Below are positions 31,890 to 43,228 of a DNA stretch of 64,000 nt, in pieces. Numbering within the stretch: the stretch's first letter is position 1; the number at the start of each line of letters is the position of its first letter. A program made the translations under genes and the position numbers. Source of the stretch: Siphonodentalium dalli (taxonomy: Eukaryota; Mollusca; Scaphopoda; Gadilida; Siphonodentaliidae); assembly GCA_032622095.1 (NCBI GenBank), contig CP136066.1, positions 207,850,978 to 207,914,977 of the forward strand, in the 5' to 3' direction. The notes below the pieces were generated by a model. That model searched no databases. It was given only the letters and a program-made list of their open reading frames with translations, and was not told the origin of the DNA.

Positions 31890-33423
31890 TATGTCCCAAA
31901 ACTGTCAGTCGACAGTATCCAGAACAATAGATATAAAAACAAGTTTCACAAATATAAATAAAACAACTAGCATGTTGAAGGAAGTAAAATGCGATTCATG
32001 GCTTCACACGGCACACATGTTTCACATGACACTGTTATGGGGTTAATTGACAATCCCATTGTTGTCTGGTGTAAATAGGTCAGAGATATATTGTGCAGAG
32101 AGTTTGAATGAGAGAGAGAGTTGGCAGATAGTTTTGATTGTGTGTAGTCAGGAATGACTTGGGGGGAGGGGAGGCAGAGAGATTTGATACATTCATGGGA
32201 CTTGTATATTATCATTGAATAATATAGAGATTAATCACCAAAGAATCATTTGTTGGTACTTGTGATACCCCTCACATGACTCACATGACACACGACACAC
32301 ATGCAGCATGTGGGGATGGGTCAATAAGCCAAAGACATCACTTGTGCACATCGCTAATTCACGTTTTCTTTACTATTTTGTTGTTGTTTGGAAATCGGGT
32401 CACACACGACTGGTCATGTGAAATTGGGGTAATCCCCATGTTATTCGGGCCTGTAAATGATTTCCAAAACAAGTGCACATGTTAGGTTATGAATGTACAG
32501 TAATGCTCTAAGTAATCGACTCCTTAACCAGAGCATAATTATGGGTAACTTTTCAGGATTTAGTCAGAAATATGGCTTGTTGCCATTCATCGGAAAGCTC
32601 TCGGGGAGAGCTTTCCGATGAATGGCAACAAGCCATATTTCCGACTAAATCCTGAAAAGTTACCCATAATTATGCTCTGGTTAAGGAGTCGATTACTTAG
32701 AGCATTACTGTAGTTATTGTAGACATGAGTAGCTCTAATCACTGACTGCGTTTGGCAACATGTAAGCGACATCTCCCCTTCACGAGGCACCATTTTATTG
32801 CACAAAACAGTTCTCATTTCAAATTATGCGTACCAATACAGACCTCATACTCCACCTCCATGGTAGATGTTGGAGGCAGGAACACCATAGAGGTTTCAAA
32901 CTGGGAGAGGTCACTTATCCCTAGTTGAAGATCAGGGAGAAGTGGACTAGGGCCCTATGAACCGATTCAATTCGATGCTATTCAACAATCTTTTGTCTGA
33001 TTCGATTCAATTCGAAATCGGCTTCCCTGATTGAAATTTTATTTATTCTTTTCCATTGTTTCTATAGATTAAATAATACAAACACACTGCTCCTGTGCTA
33101 AGAAACTTTGCGATACTAATGAATGATTGTACATGCAGATAACTCTGCGCAAATTTTATATAGATAGACTGCCCAATCTTTATAAGAATGACGTAAGTCA
33201 ATCGGGACTCTGGTATTCACAAGGGAATTACATACAAACTCATTCAGTGAAAACCTCGCCAGTCTCCATTCTGTATACTGTAATAGGTCAATGAGTTCAC
33301 TGTGCAGGACACCATCACCAAATTCGGTCTCTGGGGACCTCATTCTGCAAATTTCAGAATGTCATCCAATATTCACTAATTTTGTCAACAATTTTATTCT
33401 GAACGTTTTTTGTTTCATTTCAG
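31890..33423. other. PPIP5K intron g-h remainder
   Basis: Apart from the MITE at 32498-32710, no gene was seen. 32940-33060 contains 'gaaccgattcaattcgat' repeats. 33300-33350 is one arm end of a CAAGCC-family MITE. The pyrimidine-rich end gives the acceptor of exon h. Confidence 0.4.
32498..32710. mobile_element. CAGTAATGCCC-type foldback MITE, best-preserved copy
   Basis: 213 bp, TA at both flanks. The arms are almost perfectly complementary along their length (gttgccattcatcggaaagc / gctttccgatgaatggcaac) with a few-base centre. This structure would be strongly cruciform-forming. Confidence 0.85.
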
Positions 33424-33678
33424 TGGGATAAAATCTTTCGACAAAATTCATCTCCGATTGTTCACACGAAGAACAAACCAGACAGTATATTTGATATGCC
33501 GCATGCTGGACTTGCTCCGTGGGCGCATCAGACTGCTAACTACAGACCGAGTAGCGTTGTTGACATGTCTTATACCAGTGACACAATTGTTGAGCTAAAT
33601 GAAAGTGAAAACCACGATGGAGGTTTTGATGCAGTGGGGATGACAACAGAAAGACGACATTCCTCTGAAATCAAAAAG
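33424..33678 (+). CDS. PPIP5K: PPIP5K exon h (C-terminal region)
   Basis: The acceptor is gtttcatttcag. The 85 codons begin WDKIFRQNSSPIVHTKNKPD and include PHAGLAPWAHQTANYRP. The exon is open in phase 0 at both ends, with coding-like composition. It lies where vertebrate PPIP5Ks leave the phosphatase-like fold and become variable, so this exon is assigned by position, phase and splice signals, not strong similarity. The donor AAG|gtctta is weak. Without splicing the frame stops after 11 more codons. Confidence 0.75.
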
Positions 33679-33959
33679 GTCTTACCTAATATAATTTCTT
33701 TCAGAATTTGATCAAACCTACTTCATCGTCATCATATTCAACGGAACAAGTCCTAAGACTTCTCGTCCGATAACATTTACAAATTGTTTAAGAATATAGT
33801 CATTATCGTGTATGAAAGTCATCAAAATCGTATCTCATATCATAAAAATGTGTTTCGATATGTTTTGAACAGTTCTATACCACCAGCAGAAACTGTGAAA
33901 TCTGATAGTGAGTTCCAATGTGGTATAACTCTATTTGTAAAGTAGAATTTCCTCGTGTC

Positions 33960-34800
33960 CTTTTTAACTATTTTCTTTTGTTATTTCTGGTCATGCCCTC
34001 TAGTATTGGTGCTCAGGCTCTTTTGAAATAACTGATAAGGGTCCAAGATATAGTGTTCATTCATCATTTTGTACAGTTCAAATAGATACTCCCTGAATAT
34101 TCTGAATTTGAGTGACATTAAATTCAGTCTTATCATGCATTGCCGATAAGGCAAATTTCTCACAATTGACACCATTTTCGTCGCTGTTCGTTGTATTTGT
34201 TCGATCCCCATGCTTTGATATTTATAATCAAGTCTTGAAATATGGTGTCTGTCATTTGCATCACCAAATTCACCCTCTGGGGACCTCATTCTGCTTACAC
34301 CTCAGCAGAATGAGGTTCCCAGAGGGTGAATTTGGTGATGCTACCCCGCATAGCGGGGTAGCATCACTAAACTCACCCTCTGGGGACCTCATTCTGCAAA
34401 TGACAGACACCTTATTTCAAGGTTTGTTTATAATTAGGGCTCCATGCTGTGTTGCAATATTCTAGTACTGGTCTTACCATGGGGATATACAGTGTTCTGA
34501 ATGTGTCTGTCCAGGTTAGTGAATGTTCTGTACATCACTTGAGAATCATATTTGTTTTTCTGCAAATACAATTGACATGTTCATTGATCTTCAATTGTTT
34601 ATCTATAAGTATGCCCAGGCCACGTTCCATTGTACTAACTATAATGGTTGGTTCTTCATTTGTGTCCAATATTCATTCCTGGTGTGATGATAATAGGTTA
34701 TTATATATAACCATAAAACCACATAAGTGCTCTAAATCGAATTACAAAGTGAATGTTGTAAAAATTGTGCGATAAAAGATGTATAAGCCCATTCTATGTG
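33960..34800 (-). pseudogene. LINE reverse transcriptase C-terminal part, split by a MITE
   Basis: Minus-strand reading gives the end of a LINE RT: GLGILIDKQLKINEHVNCIC, a stop, then YIPMVRPVLEYCNTAWSPNY. After the MITE comes QSMGIEQIQRTATKMV and RNLPYRQCMIRLNLMSLKFR. These match the conserved 'RPxLEYxxxxWSP...IExIQRxATKxV' segment. Without the MITE and one duplication copy, the frame is continuous across the site. The LINE itself has stops and is dead. Confidence 0.8.
34229..34426. mobile_element. CAAGCC-family hAT-like MITE inside the LINE
   Basis: CAAGTCTTGAAATATGG / TTTCAAGGTTTG ends with a perfect 8-bp duplication TTTATAAT (34221-34228, 34427-34434). 198 bp, two facing 'gaggttcccagagggtgaa' arms. 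Confidence 0.88.
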
Positions 34801-34847
34801 GGTGTGAGAATTAGATAGAAATCCGTGATAAATTGGGAAAGAAGTAT

Positions 34848-35522
34848 CAGACTTTCATTTTTGAGGTGCGCGACCGCTCTTGCGCACCATCGCACGGCTA
34901 AAATTGAAAACCAGCGAGCGATCGATCGCGCACCTAGGCCAAACACAGAGAGCGTACCTGATAACAGTATTCTGACTATTCTCAGTGTCTACCCAGACGA
35001 GATTGGTTAATAATGTGTCCCATTTTCCGTTTTATTACCGCGTTGCCAGAATGCCTGTATGATGTGTCGCGAGATCAAAGGTGCCGCGACCTAGTTACCA
35101 ATTCGAAGCTAAAAATACATATGATTTCTATGTATGGCTTATGACGTCACATAAATTCCTGGAAAATCAAAGTGAGACCACGTGGGAGAATCCCCGAGAT
35201 GTTGATATTTATTTTGTCAGCATGGAATCGGAGTATTAAAATTATTCCTTATTAATAATTATGAATTACAATTAATATAGGAACATGTACAATATAAAAA
35301 CATAGTGCGTAACATTCACTTGTGCTTATGGATAGTGGATTAAACAGTGTTAAACCATCAAAGAGATTCACTGGACATCGATCGTGAGTAAACTAATTCA
35401 ATTTACGTGGCATTTATGAATGTATTTCCGCTGTTTATTTTATCTTGATAGAAACCGCGCACCTGGCCAAAACCCAGCGAGCGGGACTCTGCGCGCCTAC
35501 ATTTTCTAAAAATGAAAGTCTG
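34848..35522. mobile_element. Foldback element (CAGACTTTCATTTTT ends)
   Basis: CAGACTTTCATTTTT / AAAAATGAAAGTCTG ends are flanked by AAGTAT on both sides. The sub-terminal arms are GC-rich ('gcgcgcacctaggccaaa' versus 'gcgcacctggccaaaac'). The interior contains TGACGTCA (a perfect CRE) and CCACGTGG (E-box) 45 bp apart at ~35145-35195. No ORF. hAT-like is the likely class. Confidence 0.6.
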
Positions 35523-35560
35523 AAGTATGAAACAAATTACAATATGCGTGCAAGTATTAA

Positions 35561-35817
35561 CCCTTCCATGACTGGAGCTTCCCTAAATTTTGTGAAAACC
35601 CTGAACCAATGCATTCTCTTCTATATTTGAGTCTCCCATAGGGAGCCTCGCATATATAAGAGGATACATTGGCCTAACAATATTTACCTTGACCTTGTAA
35701 GCCAATGCATTCTCTTATATATGCGAGGCTTCCAATGTTGGAGACTCACATATTTAAGAGAATGCACTGGCACAGGATCTTTAATGCTTCACCAGCGCAG
35801 CTCTCATATTGAAAGGG
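35561..35817. mobile_element. TTAA element (CCCTTCCATGACTGGAGC ends) with two hairpins
   Basis: TTAA at 35557-35560 and 35818-35821. The ends are imperfectly complementary. The interior has the double hairpin (ccaatgcattctcttcta... / ...taagaggatacattgg, then a second copy to 35775), related to the element at 9883-10906. Confidence 0.75.
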
Positions 35818-36145
35818 TTAAAAGACTTAGTCGCATGAAATGTAAATAGCTAAGATAACATAGAAATGGATATAAAATATATAAAAAAGAAGCAAAAATT
35901 ACGGCTTCAAATTAAAAAAAACCACAAATTGAAAAAAAAATGGTATATCTCATACTGAATAATTGTTGTCAGACTTTGATCTAATCATATTCAGTTCTGG
36001 GTACACTGGATTATTTTTATCAGACTTTGATCCAGAAGGAGTCTTTTTCTTGGGTAGGTAAGGACGGTGCGAACAAACAAACTTTAATTTTAGCCCAAAC
36101 GAGCCATGTTCGTTTTAATTTGAGAAGTGTTTTTATTATTAACAG

Positions 36146-36295
36146 GTGATCACTCTATCTCCGACTGTTGAACAGAATGAGGAGAACTACCCTGAGTGGG
36201 ACTGGGGAGATGAATCAGGTTATTCTGAGTACGACACCATCAAGTCAAAGCCTGGCAGTGACAAATTAAAAGCAAGTCAACCTCCGAAATCACAA
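36146..36295 (+). CDS. PPIP5K: PPIP5K exon i (acidic tail, first PEWDWG motif)
   Basis: The acceptor is attattaacag and the donor CAA|gtgagt. The 50 codons begin VITLSPTVEQNEENYPEWDW and continue into an acidic, Tyr/Ser-rich stretch ending KASQPPKSQ. The exon is in phase 0 at both ends. The exon end plus donor is expanded downstream as a 25-bp tandem array. PEWDWG recurs in exon j. No domain is recognised. Confidence 0.8.
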
Positions 36296-36555
36296 GTGAG
36301 TCTAACCTCCGAAATCACAAGTGAGTCTAACCTCCGAAATCACAAGTGAGTCTAACCTCCGTAATCACAAGTGAGTCTAACCTCCGAAATCACAAGTGAG
36401 TCTAACCTCCGAAATCACAAGTGAGTCTAACCTCCGAAATCACAAGTGAGTCTAACCTCTGAAATCACAAGTGAGTCTAACCTCCGTAATCACAAGTGAG
36501 TCTAACCTCCGAAATCACAAGTGAGTCTAACCTCTGAAATCACAAGTGAGTCTAG
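36281..36555 (+). repeat. 25-bp array of exon i end plus splice donor
   Basis: About 11 copies of cctccgaaatcacaagtgag plus tctaa. The first copy is the real end of exon i with its donor caa|gtgagt; every later copy repeats that donor. Since 25 is not a multiple of three, distal donors would shift frame, and a stop is reached quickly. Confidence 0.92.
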
Positions 36556-38194
36556 TTGTTGTTTGAACATTTATTTGAGCGACATGTGCTGAAACAAAAT
36601 ACAAAAAGTATATATATCACAATTGTTTTACAAAGAGCACCCGGCCTCCTGGGCCTATATGTCACTTTAGTGCATATAAATGTTATAATATTCAGGTGAC
36701 TTTCATTCTTACATTTCTCTCTCTCTCTTACATACACTCAGTTCTCACATATCTCTTACATTCTACTTCTTGCACGTGCTATCATATATACTAACTAATT
36801 AATAAATAGAGCATGAATTGGAGTTCACTACATGAGTATAGTGGGGACCTCATTCTGCAAATGACAGACACACTATTTCAAGGCTTGTCCTCTTACTGAT
36901 AAACAGCTGAAGAGAAATTTAATCAATGCAAGAATGTGTTGAAATTTAGTTCAATAAACCAAAACGCACAGTATTTAGGTTTTGTTTTGAAAGCATGAAA
37001 ACCCGAAACTGTACCACAATGTGAATTCAAACGAATGATGCCACTTCGCAAGTTGATGTTGTCCCTGTAAAAATATTGTTCACAGTAATGTTTAAATTTC
37101 ATTTGGACATGCTTTAGTAAATTGGTGGACCAATTTCTGCATATATATATTCTTGAGATTGTTGCCTCTGTTCATTGCTTTTTGTATGCGAGTTTGGTAT
37201 AGTAGACTTTTTGTAGTAAGCTAAATTTAGCACAACACTTCGCCATATAGGACACAGCTCTCGACCAATCAGAAGGCGCCATATCTGGGTGAGGTGAAAT
37301 ATTGTACAATATAAATTCATGCATTGAATGACGAGCAATAAATTTAAAATATAACTGTAATGGGATAGTGTTAGTCAGAATTATTATTAGCAGGTCTTTT
37401 ACGAAGACCAGAGATCTTTTATGATGACCTTAATTCTGAATAATAATAACGTAAATGAGATTCTCAAATCTTGCTCAGATTTATTCAATGTTGTGGGACA
37501 TAACCAACATCTATTTGTGTAACTTGACTGTAAAAAACAGACTTGACTTTAGGATTTTTGTCCTGACCAGGGTCTGCGCCATCCAAAATTAACTTTTACC
37601 AGATGAAGTTATTTTTTTCCCAATTTTCTCAGGAGTTGCCAAATGATATCGGACCGAGATATGGTGTCTTGCAAAAACTGGAAAAAATTAACACAGACTG
37701 AGACTTCAATAAACCAATGACCCATATATTAGTCACCTTGATTGTGCATTTTATCTTCTGCAAATTAGGGGTACAGAAACTGATAAGAAGGGAAAAAGTA
37801 ACTAAAAACAATGTTAATTTGAGACAATAGATACTTTCCATAAGATGAGGCCTAAACAAAATGAGGTCCCTAGAGGGTAAATTTTGTGATGCTAGCCTGT
37901 TGTGCGGAATATCATCACTAAAATTCACCCTCTGGAGACATCATTCTGCAAATGACAAACACACTATTTGCAGGCTTGCTCCTTGTTTTTGCTACCTCAC
38001 CAGATAATCAGTGGAAATTTTATTGCTTTCATTAATAAATTATGACCTCTTCTGCAAATGACAGACACACTATTTCCAGACTTGATGGTTCTGTCCATAG
38101 ATGAAGATTGATGCAGCTTTTTTAACAAAGTTTTTGAAAACATAAACTTCAAGAGCAGTTTGGATATTTTATATTTAATCTTTTTATTTTGAAG
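36556..38194. other. PPIP5K intron i-j: MITE fragments
   Basis: 36840-36890 is a lone right end of a CAAGCC-family MITE. 37567-37640 starts like the CAGGGT hAT family (cagggtctgcgcc) and breaks off. ~37690-37978 is a partial CAAGCC-family MITE ending gcaggcttg. No gene. Confidence 0.5.
37794..37969. repeat. 176-bp segment identical to 39096-39271
   Basis: Part of a CAAGCC-family MITE (from aaaagtaactaaaaacaatg to acacactattt). By eye no difference was found from the copy 1.3 kb downstream, including mutations not shared with other family members. Confidence 0.85.
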
Positions 38195-38296
38195 GAAACT
38201 ATAGAAAAACAGTCAACAAAGATTCCAGCAGAAGTACCTGGATCACCAGACCCTAATGTTCCTGAATGGGATTGGGGAAATGATGATAGTAATGCG
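38195..38296 (+). CDS. PPIP5K: PPIP5K exon j (acidic tail, second PEWDWG motif)
   Basis: The acceptor is tttttattttgaag and the donor GCG|gtatgt. The 34 codons begin ETIEKQSTKIPAEVPGSPDP and end NVPEWDWGNDDSNA. The exon is in phase 0 at both ends. Together with exon i it encodes two copies of an acidic P-E-W-D-W-G motif. No known domain is recognised. The call rests on phase, splice signals and the repeated motif. Confidence 0.77.
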
Positions 38297-39080
38297 GTAT
38301 GTATAGTTCATTTTATTAGACTCTAACAACAATAATTATCTTGCCTATATTAAAGACATATTATGGATTGTACTTGTTCGGTTGGTGAAACCGATAAATT
38401 AGTATTCAGGCACTATGCCCACTGGAGGCATGTAGCATAATACTAACATCGGCTAAAATCTGTCTCTCTGTCCATCTGTCTGTAGACACTTTACGCATGG
38501 TGCGATAATGCAAACATTTTTTATTTGATCGGAACCAAATTTTATATATGTGTTTCTCACCCCAAGTTTGAATTCGAATGTGGGTTTGATCAGAGTTTTT
38601 GTTACGGAGTTATGGCCCTTCTTCGACTAAGAATTCACACATGCCGCAATAACTAAAAACAAATTTATCTGATTGAAACCAAATTTAGTATGAGTTTCTC
38701 AGCCCAAAATACAGCTATAATTCGAATTTGAGTTTGATACAATTTTTTTTAACGGAATTATGGCCCTTCTTCGAATTAGAATTCACACATGCTGCAATAA
38801 CTCAAAACAAATTTATCTGATCGAAAAAAAATTTGGTATGTGAGTTTCTCAGCCCAAAATACTGATGGAATTAAAATTTTGGTAATGGAGTTATGGCCCT
38901 TTTAAAAAAAAAAATAGGATTTTAGCGATCTAAGTTGAAAATAGCTAATACTATTGCCAAGGTATGGGTTAAACATTTGCCGATCATGATCAGCCTCTTG
39001 TTACCACAGTTATTCTACAAATCCCCAGCTCCAAATGAAGCCATAGTTTCTGGGGTACACTGTGGCTAGCCGGCCTTTTA
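38297..39080. repeat. Degenerate tandem units of ~125 bp
   Basis: Units share 'ttagaattcacacatgc', 'caaatttatctgat', 'gagtttctcagcccaaaata' and 'gttatggcccttcttcga'. Non-coding, in PPIP5K intron j-k. Confidence 0.55.
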
Positions 39081-40395
39081 TTAGTCGAGTTTTTCAAAAG
39101 TAACTAAAAACAATGTTAATTTGAGACAATAGATACTTTCCATAAGATGAGGCCTAAACAAAATGAGGTCCCTAGAGGGTAAATTTTGTGATGCTAGCCT
39201 GTTGTGCGGAATATCATCACTAAAATTCACCCTCTGGAGACATCATTCTGCAAATGACAAACACACTATTTTTTCAAAAACTCGACATAAAGAATGCCTT
39301 ATAACTTGGACATTTGTGAACGGATTCAAAATTTTTTTGGTATGGCAGTTGCTCCCAATGACTATTTACTGCCTGTAGAAAATGGGTCACGTCCGAACTT
39401 TTTTACAAGAGTTATCCATCTTAGATGGTTTTTAGTTAAGTTTTTCACCGATAGCGCGATAACTCACGCAAATATTAACCAATTTCAACAATATTTGGTA
39501 TATGAGACTCTTGCAACAATATCTCTGACGAGTTCGAAAACCAGGTTTGTCCGAATTTTTTTCAGGAGTTTTTGGTCTTAGTTTGTCTATTTTTAGCACA
39601 TTTATCACCGTTAGCGCGATAACTCGATGAAATATTAACCGATTTCAACAATATTTTGCATATGAGTCTTCTGCAACAATATCTCGGATGAGTTCGAAAA
39701 CCAGGTTTGTCCGAATTTTTTTCGCGGAGTTATTGGTCTTAGTTTGTCTATTTTTAGCTATTTTATCACTGTTAGCGCGATAACTCGATGAAATATTAAC
39801 CGATTTCAACAATATTTGGTATATGAGTCTCCTGCAACAATATCTCGGACGAGTTCGAAAATCAGGTTTGTCCGAATTTTTTTCGTGGAGTTATGGGTCT
39901 TAGTTAGTCTATTTTTAGCAATTTTATCACCGTTAGAGTGATAACTCAATGAAATATTAACCGATTTAAACAATATTTGGTATATGAGTCTATTGCAACA
40001 ATATCTCAGACGAGTTCGAAAACCTGGTTTGTCCGAATTTTTTTTCCGGAGTTATGGGTCTTAGTTTGTCTATTTTAATCACAATTTTATCACCGTTAGT
40101 GCGATAACTCAATGAAATATTAACGGATTCAATTGATATTTGGTATATAGGTCTATTGCAATACAGTGAAAACTGCAATTTACGACCACCGCCGTGACCG
40201 ACCACCTGTCTTTTCTGACCAAATTCCTTTTGTAGGGACAAGTTTCGCTATATAAACGACCTGCCGTGAACGACCACCTGTCTAACGTGACCACCAGTCG
40301 GTATATCGTGGCAAAAACATAAATATTTACTTGTTATGAACGACCAATTCCATCGAAAAAATATATAATTTGTGCACAAAAAAGTAAAACTTTAA

Positions 40396-40889
40396 AGGCA
40401 CGGTTGGCCTTAGTTGTCGAAAATATTCATATTTGTTCCAAACACCGTAAATAGACAAACATTAAAACGCATACAGTTTCGTTCATATATACCATGACCA
40501 TCGCGTAAACAGCATGCTATCATAAAGACTTACTATATTTTACATAAGCAAGAGCCTTATTGTGTTACAGAAGACAGCACAGTGTCACTGGCTAATCACA
40601 CACAAATGATATAAACGCTCTTTATTAGTTCCATATCAGGAATTCAGCAACAAAGAACGCTCTTTATGTTTACCATCATAATATAAACAAAAACCAGAAA
40701 AGTAACTTTTTATGCTTTTGTTTACATAACAATGGTCAAACAAATGACAATAACATACTGTTTATGCGATATTTCTTATTTGTATACGGACAAAGTCTGT
40801 CTACATTTTGATGTTCTTTCTGTTTGTGGCGGTTTTTGATGGGTGGAAATATTTTCACAGGATACCCACCGCCAAGGCCAACCGTACCT
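40396..40889. mobile_element. TTAA foldback element (AGGCACGGTTGG ends)
   Basis: AGGCACGGTTGGCCTTAG / CAAGGCCAACCGTACCT with TTAA at 40392-40395 and 40890-40893. 494 bp with long facing arms and 'aaagagcgt' words. It is the complete member of a family also at 1-153, 523-1016 and ~27550-27866. Confidence 0.8.
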
Positions 40890-41286
40890 TTAAATGCACA
40901 AACTTATGTACTTTTATTCCCCGTTCTGAACCCCCGAGTCTGTCAGTGTTTGATGCGCGTGAGGATTAGTTTCACATGTCAATTAAGGTTACCGGATATT
41001 ATAACGAGGTGAGAATTGCTCGCTGGTGATTAAGAATGTATGAATAGAAGATACTTGAGGGCCATTTGGTAGATAAAAGGGTTATGTAAGCAGTTAATTA
41101 TGGAGTCACTTTGGCCTCGAGAATGGATTCATGTTTACACTTCGCAGACGCATGGTCTGGAATTGTATTGTTTTACTTATAATCTACGGAAAGCTTACAA
41201 ATCACCTAGGTCTATATAGGTTCATAGACCGTACTGTCACATTTATATTTCCAAATCTTTCTATGCACTTCAGTTACTTTAATTTA

Positions 41287-43228
41287 ATGAAAGTGTCAAT
41301 GACACTGTAGCTCAACTTGGAAAGGGAATAATTTCTTGTGTTACAGTCAATGGAGTGATTAGGAATGTGTTAAGTTGAAAGTCCTAGTTATGCAAAGAGT
41401 AAAATCCAAGATGGCCACTGGCAGCCATGTTTTTTTGCCGAATGACCCCAAAAAGACTCGTTCCCATTTACATGTCATTGTTAACATCCATCAATTTCAT
41501 GATGATCCGACAAAAGATACGACCTGTAGCCTGTGTCAAATGATTTAGTCATGCAAAGAGTAAAATCCAAGATGGCTGCTGGCGGACATGTTTTTTTTGG
41601 CGGAACGACCCCAAAATTACTCGTTCCCATCTACATGTCTATATTAACATCCATGACAAATTTCATGGTCATCAGACGAACAGTATGACCTGTAGCCCGT
41701 GCTAAAGAATTGAATTTTGAAATCCAAGATGGCCACTGGTGGCCATGTTTTTTTGCCGAATGACCCCAAAATGACTCGTTCCCATCTACATGTCAATATT
41801 AACTTCCACAACAAATTTCATGATGATCAAACTAACATTCCGGCCTGTAGTCTGTGCTAATTTATTGAATTATGAAATCCAAGATGGCCACTGGCGGCCA
41901 TGTTTTTTTGCCGAATGACCCCAAAATGACTCGTTACCATCTATATGTCAATGTCAACAGCCATGACAAATTTCATAACGATCCGAACAAAGGTACGACC
42001 TGTAGTCTGCCAAAAGATTTAGTCATGCAAAGAGTAAAATCCAAGAAGGCTGCTGGCGGCCATGTTTTTTGGCCAAATGACCCCAAAATGACTCGTTCGC
42101 ATCTAGATGTCAATGTCAACAGCCATGACAAATTTCATAATGATGCGACCAAAGGTACGACCTGTAGCCCGTGCTAAACTATTTAGTCATGCAAAGAACA
42201 AAATCCAAGATGGCTGCTGGCGGCCATGTTTTTTTGCCGAATGACCCCAAAATGACTCGTTCCCATCTACATGTTATTGTTAACATCCATGACAAATTTC
42301 ATGATGATCCGACCAAAGGTACGACCCGTAGCCCGTGCCAAAGGATTTAGTCATGCAAAGAGTAAAATCCAAGATGGCTGCTGGCGGCCATGTTTTTTGG
42401 CCGAACAACCCCAAAATTATTCGTTCCCATCTACATGTCAATATTAACTTCCATGACATATTTCATGATGATCAGACGAACACTCTGGCCTGTAGCCCGT
42501 GCTAATGGATTGAATTTTGCAATCCAAGATGGCCACTGGCGGCCATGTTTTTTTGCCGAATGACCCCAAAATGACTCGTTCCCATCTACATGTCAAATTT
42601 CATAATGATCCGACCAAAGGTACGACCTGTAGCCCGTGCCAAAGGAGTTAGTCATGCAAAGAGTAAAATCCAAGATGGCTTCCCGCGGCCATGTTTTATG
42701 GCCGAAGGACCCAAAAATGACACGTTCCCATCTATATGTCATTGTTAACATCCATGACAAATTTCATAATGATTCGATCAAAGGTAGGACCTGTAGCCCG
42801 TGCCAAACAATTTAGTCATGCAAAGAGTAAAATCCAAAATGGCTGCTGGCGGCCATGTTTTTTGGTCGAACGACCCCAAAATGACTCGTTCCCATCTACA
42901 TGTCAATATTAATATCCATGACAAATTTCATGATGATCAGACGAACGGGAGGACCTGTAGCCCGTGCTAATGGATTGAATTTTGAAATCCAAGATGGCCA
43001 CTGGCGGCCATGTTTTTTCCCCGAATGACCCCAAAATGACTCGTTCCCATCTACATGTCAATGTCGACAGCTATGACAAATTTTATAATGATGCGACCAA
43101 AGGTATGACCTGTAGCCCGTGCTAAAGGAAATTGTTGACGCATCACACACACACACACGCATACACGCACACACGGACGACGGACGACAAAGCCATGGCA
43201 ATAGCTCAAAGTAAAGTTGAGCTAAAAA
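41287..43228 (-). mobile_element. AGCTCAACTT-family element, about eleven ~160-bp units
   Basis: Inserted in the Tigger-type element with its start (agctcaactttactttgagc, minus strand) directly abutting the transposase ATG at ~43229. It ends at gtgtcaatgacactgtagct. Units repeat 'gcaaagagtaaaatccaaga', 'ggccatgttttttg' and 'cgttcccatctacatgtc'. Open frames inside are periodic artefacts. Confidence 0.75.

Noticed and set aside
41872-42177. 101-codon frame in the AGCTCAACTT array
   Set aside because: Periodic ~160-bp repeat; the frame is broken in neighbouring units.
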